From Flagellimonas sp. HMM57 (lineage in GTDB: Bacteria > Bacteroidota > Bacteroidia > Flavobacteriales > Flavobacteriaceae), in assembly GCF_021390175.1 (NCBI RefSeq), contig NZ_CP090004.1, positions 2,356,001-2,420,000 on the forward strand: a DNA stretch of 64,000 nt. Reading direction: 5' to 3'. The position numbers and the translations under genes are program-made. The notes under the pieces were generated by a model that saw nothing but the letters and a program-made list of their open reading frames with translations, made no database searches and was not told the DNA's origin. The stretch's first letter is position 1; every line of letters begins with the position of its first letter. This document shows positions 1-9,054 of this stretch, in pieces.

Positions 1-687
1 GCGGTTTTTGAACATAGAACAATAAGGTTTTATGAGAGCTCAGAATCTGGATTATTTTTATCGCGGGTCAAAGAACTTTTTGAATTGTATCCAAAAATCA
101 ATCGGGCGCTAATTGCATCAGTTGGGAACCTAGAAGGGAAAGAACTTGAGATTGTTTCGTTGTTCTGTAATGTACACCTACTTTCCAGTAGCTCCAAGGT
201 GCCTTTCAAGAATAGTTATGCAACCCCTTCGACTTTAGGTATGGACCGTGTTGCGCTTGCTACAGCTGCTTTTTATCAAAACCCAAGGGGAAATACGCTG
301 GTTATCGATGCGGGTACATGTATCACATACGATATGATAAACGATTCTGGAGAGTATGTGGGTGGGGCTATTTCACCAGGTGTACAAATGAGATATAGGG
401 CTATGCATGATCAGACAAATGCCCTTCCTTTACTTCAGCCAGAAGAAATCTTGGATTTTATCGGGAATTCAACCAAAACAAGTATGCATAGTGGTGTAAT
501 AAACGGCGTTTCTCAGGAAATTGATGGAGTGATTAACCAGTATAGATCTCGCTTTCAAGATTTAACAGTTATTTTAACAGGCGGTGACTCCCATTTTTTT
601 GCTAACCGATTAAAAAATACCATATTTGCGAATTCTAAATTTCTCTTGGAGGGGCTCAATTACTTGCTGGATTACAACAAACACTAG
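1..687 (+). CDS. coaX: Type III pantothenate kinase (5' end outside window)
   Basis: Phosphorylates pantothenate, the first step of coenzyme A synthesis, in the cytoplasm. The frame is open from base 1, so the N-terminus, including the first phosphate-binding DxGNT-type motif, lies upstream of the window. Visible ASKHA-fold motifs are IDAGTCITYD (bases about 302-331), GGAISPG a little downstream and the late TGGDS motif (about 577-591). An internal TTG at 85 could be mistaken for a start, but homology-like sequence continues upstream of it. The stop codon TAG abuts the ATG of the next gene at 688, suggesting translational coupling with the outer-membrane protein gene. Family assignment is from recognised motifs; the partial state is an edge effect, not degeneration. 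Confidence 0.93.
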   Translation, partial: AVFEHRTIRFYESSESGLFLSRVKELFELYPKINRALIASVGNLEGKELEIVSLFCNVHLLSSSSKVPFKNSYATPSTLGMDRVALATAAFYQNPRGNTLVIDAGTCITYDMINDSGEYVGGAISPGVQMRYRAMHDQTNALPLLQPEEILDFIGNSTKTSMHSGVINGVSQEIDGVINQYRSRFQDLTVILTGGDSHFFANRLKNTIFANSKFLLEGLNYLLDYNKH

Positions 688-1964
688 ATGGTTAAGAAAT
701 TTTTGATTGCTTTTTTTTGCATGATTGCACATAGCATTTCTGCGCAAAATGGTACCGTATCACCATATTCATATTTTGGAATAGGGGAGTTAAGGAATAA
801 TGGAACGGTAGAGAACCAAATGATGGGGGAATAAGTATGTATGCGGACAGTATACATATAAATTTGCGCAACCCAGCTGCATATTCCAAGTTAAAGCTTA
901 CTACCTATGCCTTCGGATTGTCCCATACAGAATTTCAACTTAAGGATTTTTCACAAGAACAGAGTACCTCGGTAACCAACTTGGACTATTTGTCCATTGG
1001 TTTTCCGTTGGCCAAAAACTTGGGCTTAGGATTTGGCGTAATGCCTTTCTCCTCTGTAGGGTATAATTTAACAGATGAGGTTACGATTGATGGACAACCT
1101 ACGATAACAAATGTTTTTGCAGGGGAAGGAGGGCTTAATCGTGTATACATGTCAATAGGCTATGAACCAATGAAGAACTTAAGTATTGGGGCTACTGCCA
1201 ATTTTAATTTTGGACGATTGGAGTATCAACGTATCCAAAGTGTGGAAGATGTTCAATTTGGAACCTTGGATAGGCGTGAATCCAGAATTAATGGCTATGA
1301 CTTTAATTTTTCGGCCAATTATACACCAACCATTAAGGACAAATATACTTTGTATACATCGCTAATGGTAAATACCCAAGGAAATCTGGTTTCAGAGAAC
1401 ACTGAGCGTTTAGGCTCTTTTTCTTTGGTCAACGGTCAAGAAATTGAAGTGATTGATGTTGATTTAGATGCTGCCAACTTAAGGAACACAGAAATTAAGA
1501 TTCCTTTCCGAACAACAGCTGGTTTAGGTTTTGGTGAAAATAAAAAATGGTTTGTGGGTGGAGAATACAGTTTTCAAAAGTTCAGTGACTTTCAAAATGA
1601 ATTTTTGGGATTGGAAAACGTAATCTATAATGATGCAAGCAGTTTTGCATTCGGGGGTTATTTTATACCTAATTATAGATCATTATCTAGCTATTTTAAA
1701 AGAATTATATACAGGGCCGGAATACGGTATGATGTAAGCGGTCTAGAGGTAAATAATAAGGATATAAATAATCTTGGCATAACTTTTGGACTTGGGTTAC
1801 CGTTGTCCGGTACGTCCTTTGATGCTTTTTCAAATTTGAACTTGGGAGTTGAACTGGGAAGAAGAGGAACAACAGATCAAAACTTAATTGAAGAAAATTA
1901 TATTAAAATAAATGTTGGTTTATCTTTAAACGCAAAATGGTTTGTGAAAAAAAGAATAAATTGA
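688..1964 (+). pseudogene. Outer-membrane beta-barrel protein, frameshifted (missing one G near 825-829)
   Basis: The gene begins at ATG 688, directly after the coaX stop. It encodes a signal peptide (MVKKFLIAFFCMIAHSISAQ) and then SPYSYFGIGELRNNG, which looks like a Bacteroidota outer-membrane protein start. The frame hits TAA at 832-834. An open frame of 375 codons resumes one base out of register around 828-837 and runs to 1964. Adding one G to the G5 run at 825-829 fuses the halves into a continuous MMGGISMYADS sequence. The long part is rich in alternating aromatic/glycine strands (for example LGLGFGVMPFSSVGYN) typical of FadL/OmpP1-like barrels; substrate unknown. Either a real inactivating or phase-variable frameshift, or a base-calling error. 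It sits in a coaX-TPR-lptC envelope cluster. Confidence 0.8.
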
Positions 1965-2063
1965 TGAAGTTTTTTAAATGTCGATAAATAACCACCAATA
2001 TATGTTTCATCAAGATGATTTTTTCATGAAAATTTGTACATTAACCGCTTTAAAATTAGTAAA

Positions 2064-3434
2064 ATGAAGAAGAAACACTACTTAACGATGTTAGCTGTCT
2101 TTATGTCGATGGGATTAAGTATGGCTCAGGCACAAAATCCAGAGTGCATGACCAATCTTTCCATTTACGCAGAACATGCTAAAGTAAAAAATTATGATGC
2201 AGCTTACGAACCATGGAAAATGGTCTACGAAAGTTGCCCAGATATTAACAAGGCTAATTTCTCCTACGGAGAAAAAATCCTGTCCTATAAGATAAAGAAT
2301 TCGTCGGGCGCCGATAAAGATGGGTACATTCAAGACCTAATGTCTTTATACGACAATAGCCTTAAGTATTTCCCGAGCAAGTTTAGTAAGGCGGGAGTTG
2401 CTATCGATAAGGCTCTTTTATCCTACGAAAATAAAATGGCCTCAGATGAGAAGCTTTACGATATGTTGAAAGAAGCTTTTGAAGGAGATAAGGAGCACTT
2501 TAAGAACCCCAAAGCACTTTATTTATATTTCTCCAGTTTAGTGGATTTGCACGGTTCTGGAAAAAAAGACTTGCAGGAAGTATTTGATACTTATGATGAT
2601 GTAACTGAAAAGGTTGCAGAAGAAAATAAGAAGCTTACGGCTGTTGTTACAAAATTACTTCCAAAAGACTCTTTGGGAACATTGACTTCAAAAGAAAAGA
2701 GACAATTAAAAGCTGCGACCATAAATTCAAAATCTTATGGTAAGATAGCCGGTAGTATTGATTCCAAATTGGGAGCCCTTGCAGATTGCGGTAACCTTAT
2801 TCCATTATATAAGAAAAGCCTTGATGCAAAGAAAGGTGATGTTGATTGGGTGAAAAGAGCTGTAGGAAGAATGTTCTCTAAAGAATGTACAGATGATCCA
2901 TTGTTCAGTGAAATGGTGGAAATTCAAGCAAGCTTGGACCCATCTGCAGACGTGTATGTTTATTTGGGAACTTTGAAATCCAAAAATGGCGATAGAAAAG
3001 GAGCTATTGCCGACTTTAATAAGGCGGTCGAGTTAGAATCTGATTCCTATAAAAAATCTAATATCCTATACAAGGTCGCAACTATTGTTAGAAGGTCTAG
3101 CAAGTCACAAGCCCGAAGTTATGCGCAAAAGGCAATTAACGCGAATTCCTCTAATGGAAAAGCATATCTCCTGATCGCCAATCTATATGCTACGAGTGCT
3201 AACGCATGTGGAACAACACCATTCGAAAAAAGAGCCATTTACTGGAAAGCAGCAGATATGGCCAGCAAAGCGGGAAGAGTTGACCCATCATTAAGCTCAA
3301 GAGCGAATCAATCAGCAGCTAGTTACAGGGCTAAAGCTCCGGATAAGACAATGATCTTTAATTCAGGAATGGCCGGTAAAACAGTTACATTCAAATGTTG
3401 GGTAGGCGGTAGCGTAAAAGTACCGAGTTTGTAA
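2064..3434 (+). CDS. Exported tetratricopeptide-repeat protein
   Basis: 456-residue periplasmic or outer-membrane-associated protein. The start at ATG 2064 is preferred over an in-frame codon at 2034 because it places a clean signal peptide (MKKKHYLTMLAVF then a hydrophobic core ending AQAQN) at the N-terminus. The N-terminal part resembles a TPR unit (YDAAYEPWKMVYESCPD), and a clear TPR lies further on (YVYLGTLKSKNGDRKGAIAD followed by FNKAVELES). The middle is charged and helical. The C-terminal tail is Cys/Gly containing. It sits between the outer-membrane protein gene and lptC, with one base before the lptC GTG start, so co-transcription is likely. Function is unknown; a scaffold role in envelope assembly is an inference from position only. 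Confidence 0.85.
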   Translation: MKKKHYLTMLAVFMSMGLSMAQAQNPECMTNLSIYAEHAKVKNYDAAYEPWKMVYESCPDINKANFSYGEKILSYKIKNSSGADKDGYIQDLMSLYDNSLKYFPSKFSKAGVAIDKALLSYENKMASDEKLYDMLKEAFEGDKEHFKNPKALYLYFSSLVDLHGSGKKDLQEVFDTYDDVTEKVAEENKKLTAVVTKLLPKDSLGTLTSKEKRQLKAATINSKSYGKIAGSIDSKLGALADCGNLIPLYKKSLDAKKGDVDWVKRAVGRMFSKECTDDPLFSEMVEIQASLDPSADVYVYLGTLKSKNGDRKGAIADFNKAVELESDSYKKSNILYKVATIVRRSSKSQARSYAQKAINANSSNGKAYLLIANLYATSANACGTTPFEKRAIYWKAADMASKAGRVDPSLSSRANQSAASYRAKAPDKTMIFNSGMAGKTVTFKCWVGGSVKVPSL

Positions 3435-3435
3435 T

Positions 3436-4038
3436 GTGAAACAGGTAAAAAAAAATAAGCTTGAATATTTTGCCACGGTTTTTACCGTGGCAATCCTTTT
3501 TATATCCTGTGCTGATGACTATAAACGAGTAGGAGAAGAGGCGGTTAAACCCATTTTTCCACAAGGAGTGGCACAAAATTTTACACTCACCTATACGGAG
3601 ACCATAGATGAAATGAGCACGGAGGACTTGTCCAACTCTAGGGTGATTGCCGTGCTAACGAGTCCAATAACAGAGGATTTCGACAATCAAGATTTTAAAT
3701 ATCGTACCTTTCCAGAAGGGCTAAAAGTGGATTTTTTTGATGAAAAAAGTCAAAAAAGTGTTATCACGGCGGACTATGGGATAGTATATTCCCAGACCAA
3801 TTTAATAGACCTTCAAGGTAACGTGGTCATAGAGAGCCACGATGGAAAAAAGCTGGAAACCCCTCAGCTCTTTTATGATAGGGCGAACAATTGGATTTTT
3901 ACAGAGGAAAAGTTTACCTATACAAATCCTGAAGATGGAACGGTGATGGACGGAGAAGGTATGGATTTTAATAGGGACTTTAGCTTCTTCAATGCACATA
4001 AAACATATGGTCTAATGACCTTAAAAGAAAAGGAATAG
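3436..4038 (+). CDS. lptC: LPS export ABC transporter periplasmic protein LptC
   Basis: Bitopic or lipid-anchored LptC passes lipopolysaccharide from the LptBFG transporter toward LptA and the outer membrane. The gene starts with GTG at 3436; the overlapping ATG at 3434 is followed at once by TGA and cannot be used. Residues 10-25 are hydrophobic and end in LFISC, so the protein may be a lipoprotein rather than the bitopic enterobacterial form. The body has the LptC jellyroll pattern: VDFFDEKSQKSVITADYGIVY followed after a short gap by a LQGNVVIES strand and KLETPQLFYDRANNWIFTEE. Length of 200 aa fits. The downstream 67-aa gene begins one base after the stop. Confidence 0.88.
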   Translation: MKQVKKNKLEYFATVFTVAILFISCADDYKRVGEEAVKPIFPQGVAQNFTLTYTETIDEMSTEDLSNSRVIAVLTSPITEDFDNQDFKYRTFPEGLKVDFFDEKSQKSVITADYGIVYSQTNLIDLQGNVVIESHDGKKLETPQLFYDRANNWIFTEEKFTYTNPEDGTVMDGEGMDFNRDFSFFNAHKTYGLMTLKEKE

Positions 4039-4039
4039 T

Positions 4040-4243
4040 ATGATTAAATTTCTAAGATATACCGAGTATTTATATTTAGCAGTGGCCATTGTTTCTACCT
4101 ATAAGATAGCTACACTATGGAGCGTAGATCCCAGCAGTACTTATATCTTTATATTCTTTGCTGTGGTTTCAGTTGGAATGTTTCTTTTTAGAAGAAGATA
4201 CCGTAAACGGTTTGAGCAACGTAAAAAGGATAATCAGCAGTAG
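4040..4243 (+). CDS. Small membrane protein between lptC and the CNNM-type gene
   Basis: A 67-residue protein with two predicted membrane segments (about residues 10-27 and 34-50) and a strongly basic tail (FRRRYRKRFEQRKKD) that should face the cytoplasm. ATG 4040 follows the lptC stop by one base, and the next gene begins two bases after its stop, so it is embedded in the operon. The strict spacing and clean composition argue for a real gene. I recognise no named family; it may be an accessory membrane subunit to either neighbour, which is inference from position. Confidence 0.75.
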   Translation: MIKFLRYTEYLYLAVAIVSTYKIATLWSVDPSSTYIFIFFAVVSVGMFLFRRRYRKRFEQRKKDNQQ

Positions 4244-4245
4244 TA

Positions 4246-5535
4246 TTGGATACGTCTTTGCTTATCATTATTTTCTCCTTATTGTTTTCCGCTTTTTTTT
4301 CGGGAATGGAGATTGCGTTCATATCCGCGAATAAGATTCACATAGAAATTGAGAAAAAGCAGGAAGGTTTTTTTGCCAAAGTACTCACTTGGCTCACAGG
4401 GAAACCTTCAAAATTTATCGTCACTATGCTTATTGGCAACAATATAGCATTGGTCATATATGGTCTGTTTATGGGCGATGTGCTCATGGCGTGGTTTCAA
4501 AATGCATTGCCTACTTCTTCTGAGTTTTTAAATGCATTGCTGACTGATTTTAGCTTAGTGTCCCAAACGGTGATTTCCACTTTGATTATCTTGGTTACCG
4601 CTGAATTTCTACCAAAAGTGCTATTTCAGATTTATTCGAACACACTTCTAAAAGTCTTTGCAATTCCAGCGTATTTCTTTTACCTGTTGTTTTCCTTTAT
4701 TTCTTGGTTTGTGATAAAAGTGTCGGATTTTATCCTAAGGGTATTTTTTAAGACGGATGGTGACGAGGTACAATTGGCATTTACCAAAATAGAACTTGGC
4801 GACTACATTACAGAACAAATGGAGACGGTGGAAGAGGAGGATGAAGTGGATTCGGAAATCCAGATATTTCAAAACGCTTTGGAATTTTCAACAGTAAAGG
4901 CCAGAGAGGTAATGGTGCCCCGTACCGAAATTACTGCAGTAGAGATAAATGAAACCCCAAAAAACCTTACCAAATTATTTTCAGAAACAGGCCTTTCTAA
5001 AATTTTAGTCTACAAAGAAAGTATAGATGAAATTATAGGGTATGTACACTCCTATGAACTCTTTAAAAAACCAAAAAGCATTAAAAGTATTCTTTTGCCC
5101 GTAGAGTTTGTGCCAGAAACGATGTTGATACAGGATATTCTCAACGTATTGACCAAAAAACGGAAGAGTATTGCAGTGGTACTGGACGAATACGGTGGAA
5201 CATCTGGTATTATGACTGTTGAGGATATTATTGAAGAGTTGTTTGGAGAGATTGAAGATGAGCACGACACCACAGACTTGCACGAAGAACAAGTGAGCGA
5301 AAACGTATATAAGTTCTCTGCACGCTTAGAAGTGGACTACATTAACGAAAACTATAAATTGGAGCTTCCGGAGAGTGATGAGTACGAAACCTTGGGTGGA
5401 TTGATCATGAATGAAATCGGTGAAATACCGGAACATGATTCCGAAATAAAGATAGATGATTTCTTATTTCATATCTTAGAAGTTTCCAATACCAAAATCG
5501 ATTTGGTCAGCGTTCATGTTCTCCCTGAAAATTAA
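4246..5535 (+). CDS. CNNM/CorC (HlyC) family membrane protein with CBS domains
   Basis: A 429-residue integral membrane protein. Order: DUF21/CNNM transmembrane domain (residues about 1-180, with AFFSGMEIAFISANKI and MLIGNNIALVIYG), a CBS-domain pair (about 195-330, containing VMVPRTEITAVE and VVLDEYGGTSGIMTVEDIIEE) and a C-terminal CorC/HlyC transporter-associated domain (about 345-425). Members are linked to Mg2+ or other divalent-cation efflux; the flavobacterial gliding protein GldE is a relative, but I cannot say this copy is GldE. The start is TTG at 4246: no ATG lies between the upstream in-frame stop at 4231 and the first membrane helix. It closes the lptC cluster. Confidence 0.88.
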   Translation: MDTSLLIIIFSLLFSAFFSGMEIAFISANKIHIEIEKKQEGFFAKVLTWLTGKPSKFIVTMLIGNNIALVIYGLFMGDVLMAWFQNALPTSSEFLNALLTDFSLVSQTVISTLIILVTAEFLPKVLFQIYSNTLLKVFAIPAYFFYLLFSFISWFVIKVSDFILRVFFKTDGDEVQLAFTKIELGDYITEQMETVEEEDEVDSEIQIFQNALEFSTVKAREVMVPRTEITAVEINETPKNLTKLFSETGLSKILVYKESIDEIIGYVHSYELFKKPKSIKSILLPVEFVPETMLIQDILNVLTKKRKSIAVVLDEYGGTSGIMTVEDIIEELFGEIEDEHDTTDLHEEQVSENVYKFSARLEVDYINENYKLELPESDEYETLGGLIMNEIGEIPEHDSEIKIDDFLFHILEVSNTKIDLVSVHVLPEN

Positions 5536-5619
5536 GAATTTCCGACGGCTCTTTCACTTTCCTATTTGAAAAGAAAATGGTATTTTCGCCCACTGAAATT
5601 ATAGAAAACAAGTAGTAAA

Positions 5620-7740
5620 ATGGCAATATTAGAGAATATTAGAAAACGGACAACGGTACTGATTTTGATTATCGGTCTCGCTTTGTTCGCATTTGTAATA
5701 TCAGGAGTCTTCTCAAGCAATGATTTGGGAGGTGGAAAAGTAGGTTCTGCGGTGGCGGAAGTGAATGGGGAAAGTATTTCTATTGATGATTTTAGGAGAG
5801 AAGTAGAGATTGCATCCAGAAGATTTGGCCCTAATCTATCTTCAACACAGCTGGTAAGCCGTGTGTACGATCAAGAAGTAAGAAAGGAAATCCTGGGTCA
5901 GCAGTTTGAAGACTTGGGCATTAATGTGGAGAGCGACCAAATCGTAGAGTTTGTAAAGACCTCGGGTTATGCACAGATTCCCGATTTTCAAGATGAAAAT
6001 GGAGTATTTAATGCTGAGGTGTTTAAAAGCGCCATTGCAGACTGGAAAGCAAACGACCCACTTCGTTACGATGCTTGGTTACAAGATGAGAAGTCCATTA
6101 TACAATCTGCGAAGGAACGCCTATATTTTAATTTGATAAAAGGGGGCGTTGGTGCAACCTTGACCGAAGGTGCATTTGATTATAGGATGTCGAACGAGAA
6201 AGTCGATATCCAATATGTTCGAGTGCCATATACCTCGATTGCAGATAGTACCATTCAAGTTTCAAAAAAAGATATTGAGGCTTATGTAAATGAGCACAAG
6301 GAAGATTTTAAACAGGAAAAAGCTAGGGATATCAGATTTGTCTTTTTTGAGGAAAAGGCTTCCGTAGAAGATGAAAAAGCTGTTGAAGACGCAATGACCG
6401 CCCTTTTGGACGATACTGTTGAGTACATTCAGGAAAGAAATACTACGGATACTATTCCCGGTTTTAGAAACGCTACAGATGTTGGTGCTTTTTTAGATAG
6501 AAATTCCGATAGTAAGTTCGATACCATTTTTAAAGCTAAAAAAGATTTGCCCGCTGTTGTGGCCGATAGTTTAATGGCTTTGGAAGTAGGTGAAATTTAC
6601 GGACCCTACCGTGATGGTGACTTTTTCAAGGTTTCTAAAATGATGAATAGAAAGCCCAATGGAACCGTAAAAGCAAGTCATATTTTATTTGCTTACGAAG
6701 GTGCCGAACGTGCCAACCCTAGTATTAAAAGAACAAAAGAAGAAGCGGAGGAAAAAGCAAAAGAGATTTTGGACGAAGCTAAAGAAGAAGGAGCTGTATT
6801 TACAACACTGGCAAGAGATAACTCTGATGGCCCTTCAGCACCAAGGGGTGGTGACTTAGGATATTTTCAAGAAGGTGTCATGGCAGATGAGTTCAATGAC
6901 TTTGCCTTTGGAAACGAAGTGGGCACCATAGGCTTGGTAGAAACCCAGTTTGGTTTTCATGTTATTAAAGTGGACGATAAGCAAGATGTTGTACAGGTGG
7001 CAACTTTTTCCAGAGAAATAGAACCTTCAGAAGAGACGATAAATACGTTGTTCACCGAAGCCACAAAATTTGAGATGTCGGCTACAGATGGTAAGGCGGA
7101 TGATTTTGGAGACATTGCAAGGTCTTCTGAACATACCGTAAGACCTGTGAACAAAATCAAGGAGATGGATGAAAACCTTCCCGGTCTTTCTGCACAAAGA
7201 GGTATTGTACAATGGGCTTTTAACGAAGATACCGAGGTTGGTGATATCAAACGTTTCAATATTAACAATGGGTATGCCGTGGTGCAACTGACCAAAAAAT
7301 ATAAAGAAGGTTTAATGACTTCGGAAGATGCTTCGGCGACTGCATTACCAAAGATTAGAAAAGAGCGTAAAGCAGAAAAAATCATGCTTGCCAATCAAGG
7401 TAAAGACATGGATACCTTTGCAAAAGACAATAATGTTACGGTTTCGAATGCCTCTGCATTGACCATGAAATCCCCAACCATACCTGGTGCTGGACGTGAG
7501 TCATTGGTCGTAGGAAATGCATTTGCCATGGATCAAGATAAAGCCTCTGGTCTTATTAAAGGAGAAACAGGGGTATTTAAGGTCAAGGTAATCAAAAGAG
7601 AGGAAGCTCCAACCATCGATAACTTTAGTACGTATGCAAATACGCTGAAGACCAGTGCTTCAAACCGAGTTAATGGTGATGTGTACAACGCACTAAAGGA
7701 AGGATCGGAAATAGAAGATAAGCGGGCTACGTTCTACTAG
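5620..7740 (+). CDS. ppiD: PpiD/SurA-like periplasmic peptidyl-prolyl isomerase
   Basis: A 706-residue membrane-anchored chaperone that helps outer-membrane and exported proteins fold. One N-terminal membrane helix (residues about 12-31, LILIIGLALFAFVISG) is followed by a SurA-N-like helical region (about 40-180). A parvulin rotamase domain follows at about 345-455, with VKASHILFAYEG, GGDLGYFQEGVMADEFNDFAF and TQFGFHVIKV. The C-terminal part (about 500-690) resembles the second chaperone/rotamase-like region seen in Bacteroidota PpiD proteins but lacks a clear second parvulin signature. It stands alone after an 84-bp gap and ends at a strong terminator. Confidence 0.92.
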   Translation: MAILENIRKRTTVLILIIGLALFAFVISGVFSSNDLGGGKVGSAVAEVNGESISIDDFRREVEIASRRFGPNLSSTQLVSRVYDQEVRKEILGQQFEDLGINVESDQIVEFVKTSGYAQIPDFQDENGVFNAEVFKSAIADWKANDPLRYDAWLQDEKSIIQSAKERLYFNLIKGGVGATLTEGAFDYRMSNEKVDIQYVRVPYTSIADSTIQVSKKDIEAYVNEHKEDFKQEKARDIRFVFFEEKASVEDEKAVEDAMTALLDDTVEYIQERNTTDTIPGFRNATDVGAFLDRNSDSKFDTIFKAKKDLPAVVADSLMALEVGEIYGPYRDGDFFKVSKMMNRKPNGTVKASHILFAYEGAERANPSIKRTKEEAEEKAKEILDEAKEEGAVFTTLARDNSDGPSAPRGGDLGYFQEGVMADEFNDFAFGNEVGTIGLVETQFGFHVIKVDDKQDVVQVATFSREIEPSEETINTLFTEATKFEMSATDGKADDFGDIARSSEHTVRPVNKIKEMDENLPGLSAQRGIVQWAFNEDTEVGDIKRFNINNGYAVVQLTKKYKEGLMTSEDASATALPKIRKERKAEKIMLANQGKDMDTFAKDNNVTVSNASALTMKSPTIPGAGRESLVVGNAFAMDQDKASGLIKGETGVFKVKVIKREEAPTIDNFSTYANTLKTSASNRVNGDVYNALKEGSEIEDKRATFY

Positions 7741-7765
7741 CAATAACGAACATCTAAAATATATG

Positions 7766-7791
7766 AAGCCTCCGTTTTGGAGGCTTTTTTT
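7766..7791 (+). terminator. Rho-independent terminator after ppiD
   Basis: Perfect 8-bp stem AAGCCTCC / GGAGGCTT (7766-7773 with 7779-7786), 5-base loop, followed by a run of T. It lies 25 bases after the ppiD stop and separates ppiD from the convergent GHMP kinase gene. Confidence 0.9.
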
Positions 7792-7800
7792 ATTCATTTT

Positions 7801-8709
7801 TTAAAGTACCATATCGGCATACGGAACAACGGTTTCAAACCCTTTCGCCTTAAAGTAATCAGAAACATCTGAGCCGCCAGTTGCCATAATAAAATCACCA
7901 CCCCAAGCACCAAGACTTTTAATCGCGCCTGTGAAATCAGCAAAAAGCTTGGATTTTACAGTTTCTAATCCTAGTACTTCTGACAATATATCTTCATGTT
8001 GCAGCATTAAGGATTCAAATTCTGAAAGTGATGTTGTATTCACCATCTTTTTGGTAATCGTTGAAATATTGGTAATTAAACTATGTACATCAAAATACTG
8101 CGTTCTGTAGGCTGTAATAGCTTCCTTACTGCTTTGCTTTTGATTGAGGTAAACAAAGTATATGGAATTGGCAAAAGAAGGCTGGAAGGTCACTTCCTCA
8201 ACGTGTGCAGTATTGTTTTCTTTTTGATATAAGATGGGTTGATAATGCTGTGCACAAGCTATGTCATATCCACTGCCGCCAAATGCATTCCATAATAGTC
8301 GATATGCATCTACTTCTGCCCATTGGGCAATATTGTTTATGAGTGTGGAAGAGGTGCCCAGCCCCCATTTTTTCGGGAAAGTAAGCTTGGTCTCCACCTT
8401 TAAACCTGAAGAATTCTCTAAAAATCGTGAATTTTGTGATTTGGCTTCAACCAATAATTCAGATAGTGTTTTTGCAACATTTTTATCCGTAGTGTCGATG
8501 GTCTTCAGACTTTTTATATCGAAGCTTCCGTTAAACCAAGCAGTTTTGGTTTTGTCGAAACTTTCCCACTCTAAAAAGCCTGTTGTAGTTGTGGTTATTT
8601 TTAAAGATTGCCCATGTTTTGTAGGGATTGCAAGGCTCAGGGCACCATCTAAAACAGCGTACTCTCCAGAGAGCAATAACTTTCCATTACTGTAAAATTC
8701 TTTGTGCAT
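7801..8709 (-). CDS. GYDIA-family GHMP kinase
   Basis: A 302-residue cytoplasmic small-molecule kinase of the GHMP superfamily. Visible: N-terminal substrate strand with GKLLLSGEYAVLDGA (residues 9-23, typical of mevalonate-type kinases), glycine-rich ATP loop GLGTSST (116-122), the SGYDIACA signature (146-153) that names the family, and a C-terminal GGDFIMATGGSDVSDYF motif. The GYDIA signature is the reason for the name; the substrate is not proven. The gene lies in the same orientation as HMG-CoA reductase, with only a toxin-antitoxin pair between them, which points to the mevalonate route to isoprenoids; phosphomevalonate kinase activity is a reasonable guess. It begins 9 bases after the toxin gene's stop. 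Confidence 0.88.
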   Translation of the reverse strand: MHKEFYSNGKLLLSGEYAVLDGALSLAIPTKHGQSLKITTTTTGFLEWESFDKTKTAWFNGSFDIKSLKTIDTTDKNVAKTLSELLVEAKSQNSRFLENSSGLKVETKLTFPKKWGLGTSSTLINNIAQWAEVDAYRLLWNAFGGSGYDIACAQHYQPILYQKENNTAHVEEVTFQPSFANSIYFVYLNQKQSSKEAITAYRTQYFDVHSLITNISTITKKMVNTTSLSEFESLMLQHEDILSEVLGLETVKSKLFADFTGAIKSLGAWGGDFIMATGGSDVSDYFKAKGFETVVPYADMVL

Positions 8710-8718
8710 CTTAGAATC

Positions 8719-9054
8719 TTAATAGGATAGCAATAAGAAGTCACTTGTTTCATTGGCTATAAAATCTTTTATCAAAGTTTCCTGATCAATGAATAATTGT
8801 GCAATTGAGTTGGTTGTCATATTTCCAGTTTTTAACCAAATGATTTTTGGAGGGCCACCATATAGCGTATTCAAATCAAAAAAATCTGCATCAAAAGTTA
8901 TGATGGTAAATTTATTGGCTTTTGCATATTTCCATATTTCAATATCCGAAGAATTTATAAGATTTAAGTCCTTTACAGAAAAGGATTCAGAAAAAATAGG
9001 AAGTATTTTTTTTAAAAGACGGAAAGAAATGTTTTGGTCAAAAAGTAGTCTCAC
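8719..9054 (-). CDS. DUF5615 PIN-like toxin
   Basis: A 111-residue PIN-like protein of the Mut7-C/DUF5615 type, expected to act as an RNase toxin. The family pattern is clear: LLFDQNISFRLL at the N-terminus with Asp6 and Asn8, Asp37 in the SSDIEIWKYA segment, and Asp55/Asp57 in ITFDADFFD, giving the acidic cluster for metal binding. GGPPKIIWLKTGN is another family hallmark. It overlaps the DUF433 gene by four bases (ATGA type), as expected for a translationally coupled toxin-antitoxin pair. All hallmark acids are present, so the toxin looks intact. No experimental target is known from the sequence. Confidence 0.87.
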   Translation of the reverse strand: MRLLFDQNISFRLLKKILPIFSESFSVKDLNLINSSDIEIWKYAKANKFTIITFDADFFDLNTLYGGPPKIIWLKTGNMTTNSIAQLFIDQETLIKDFIANETSDFLLLSY

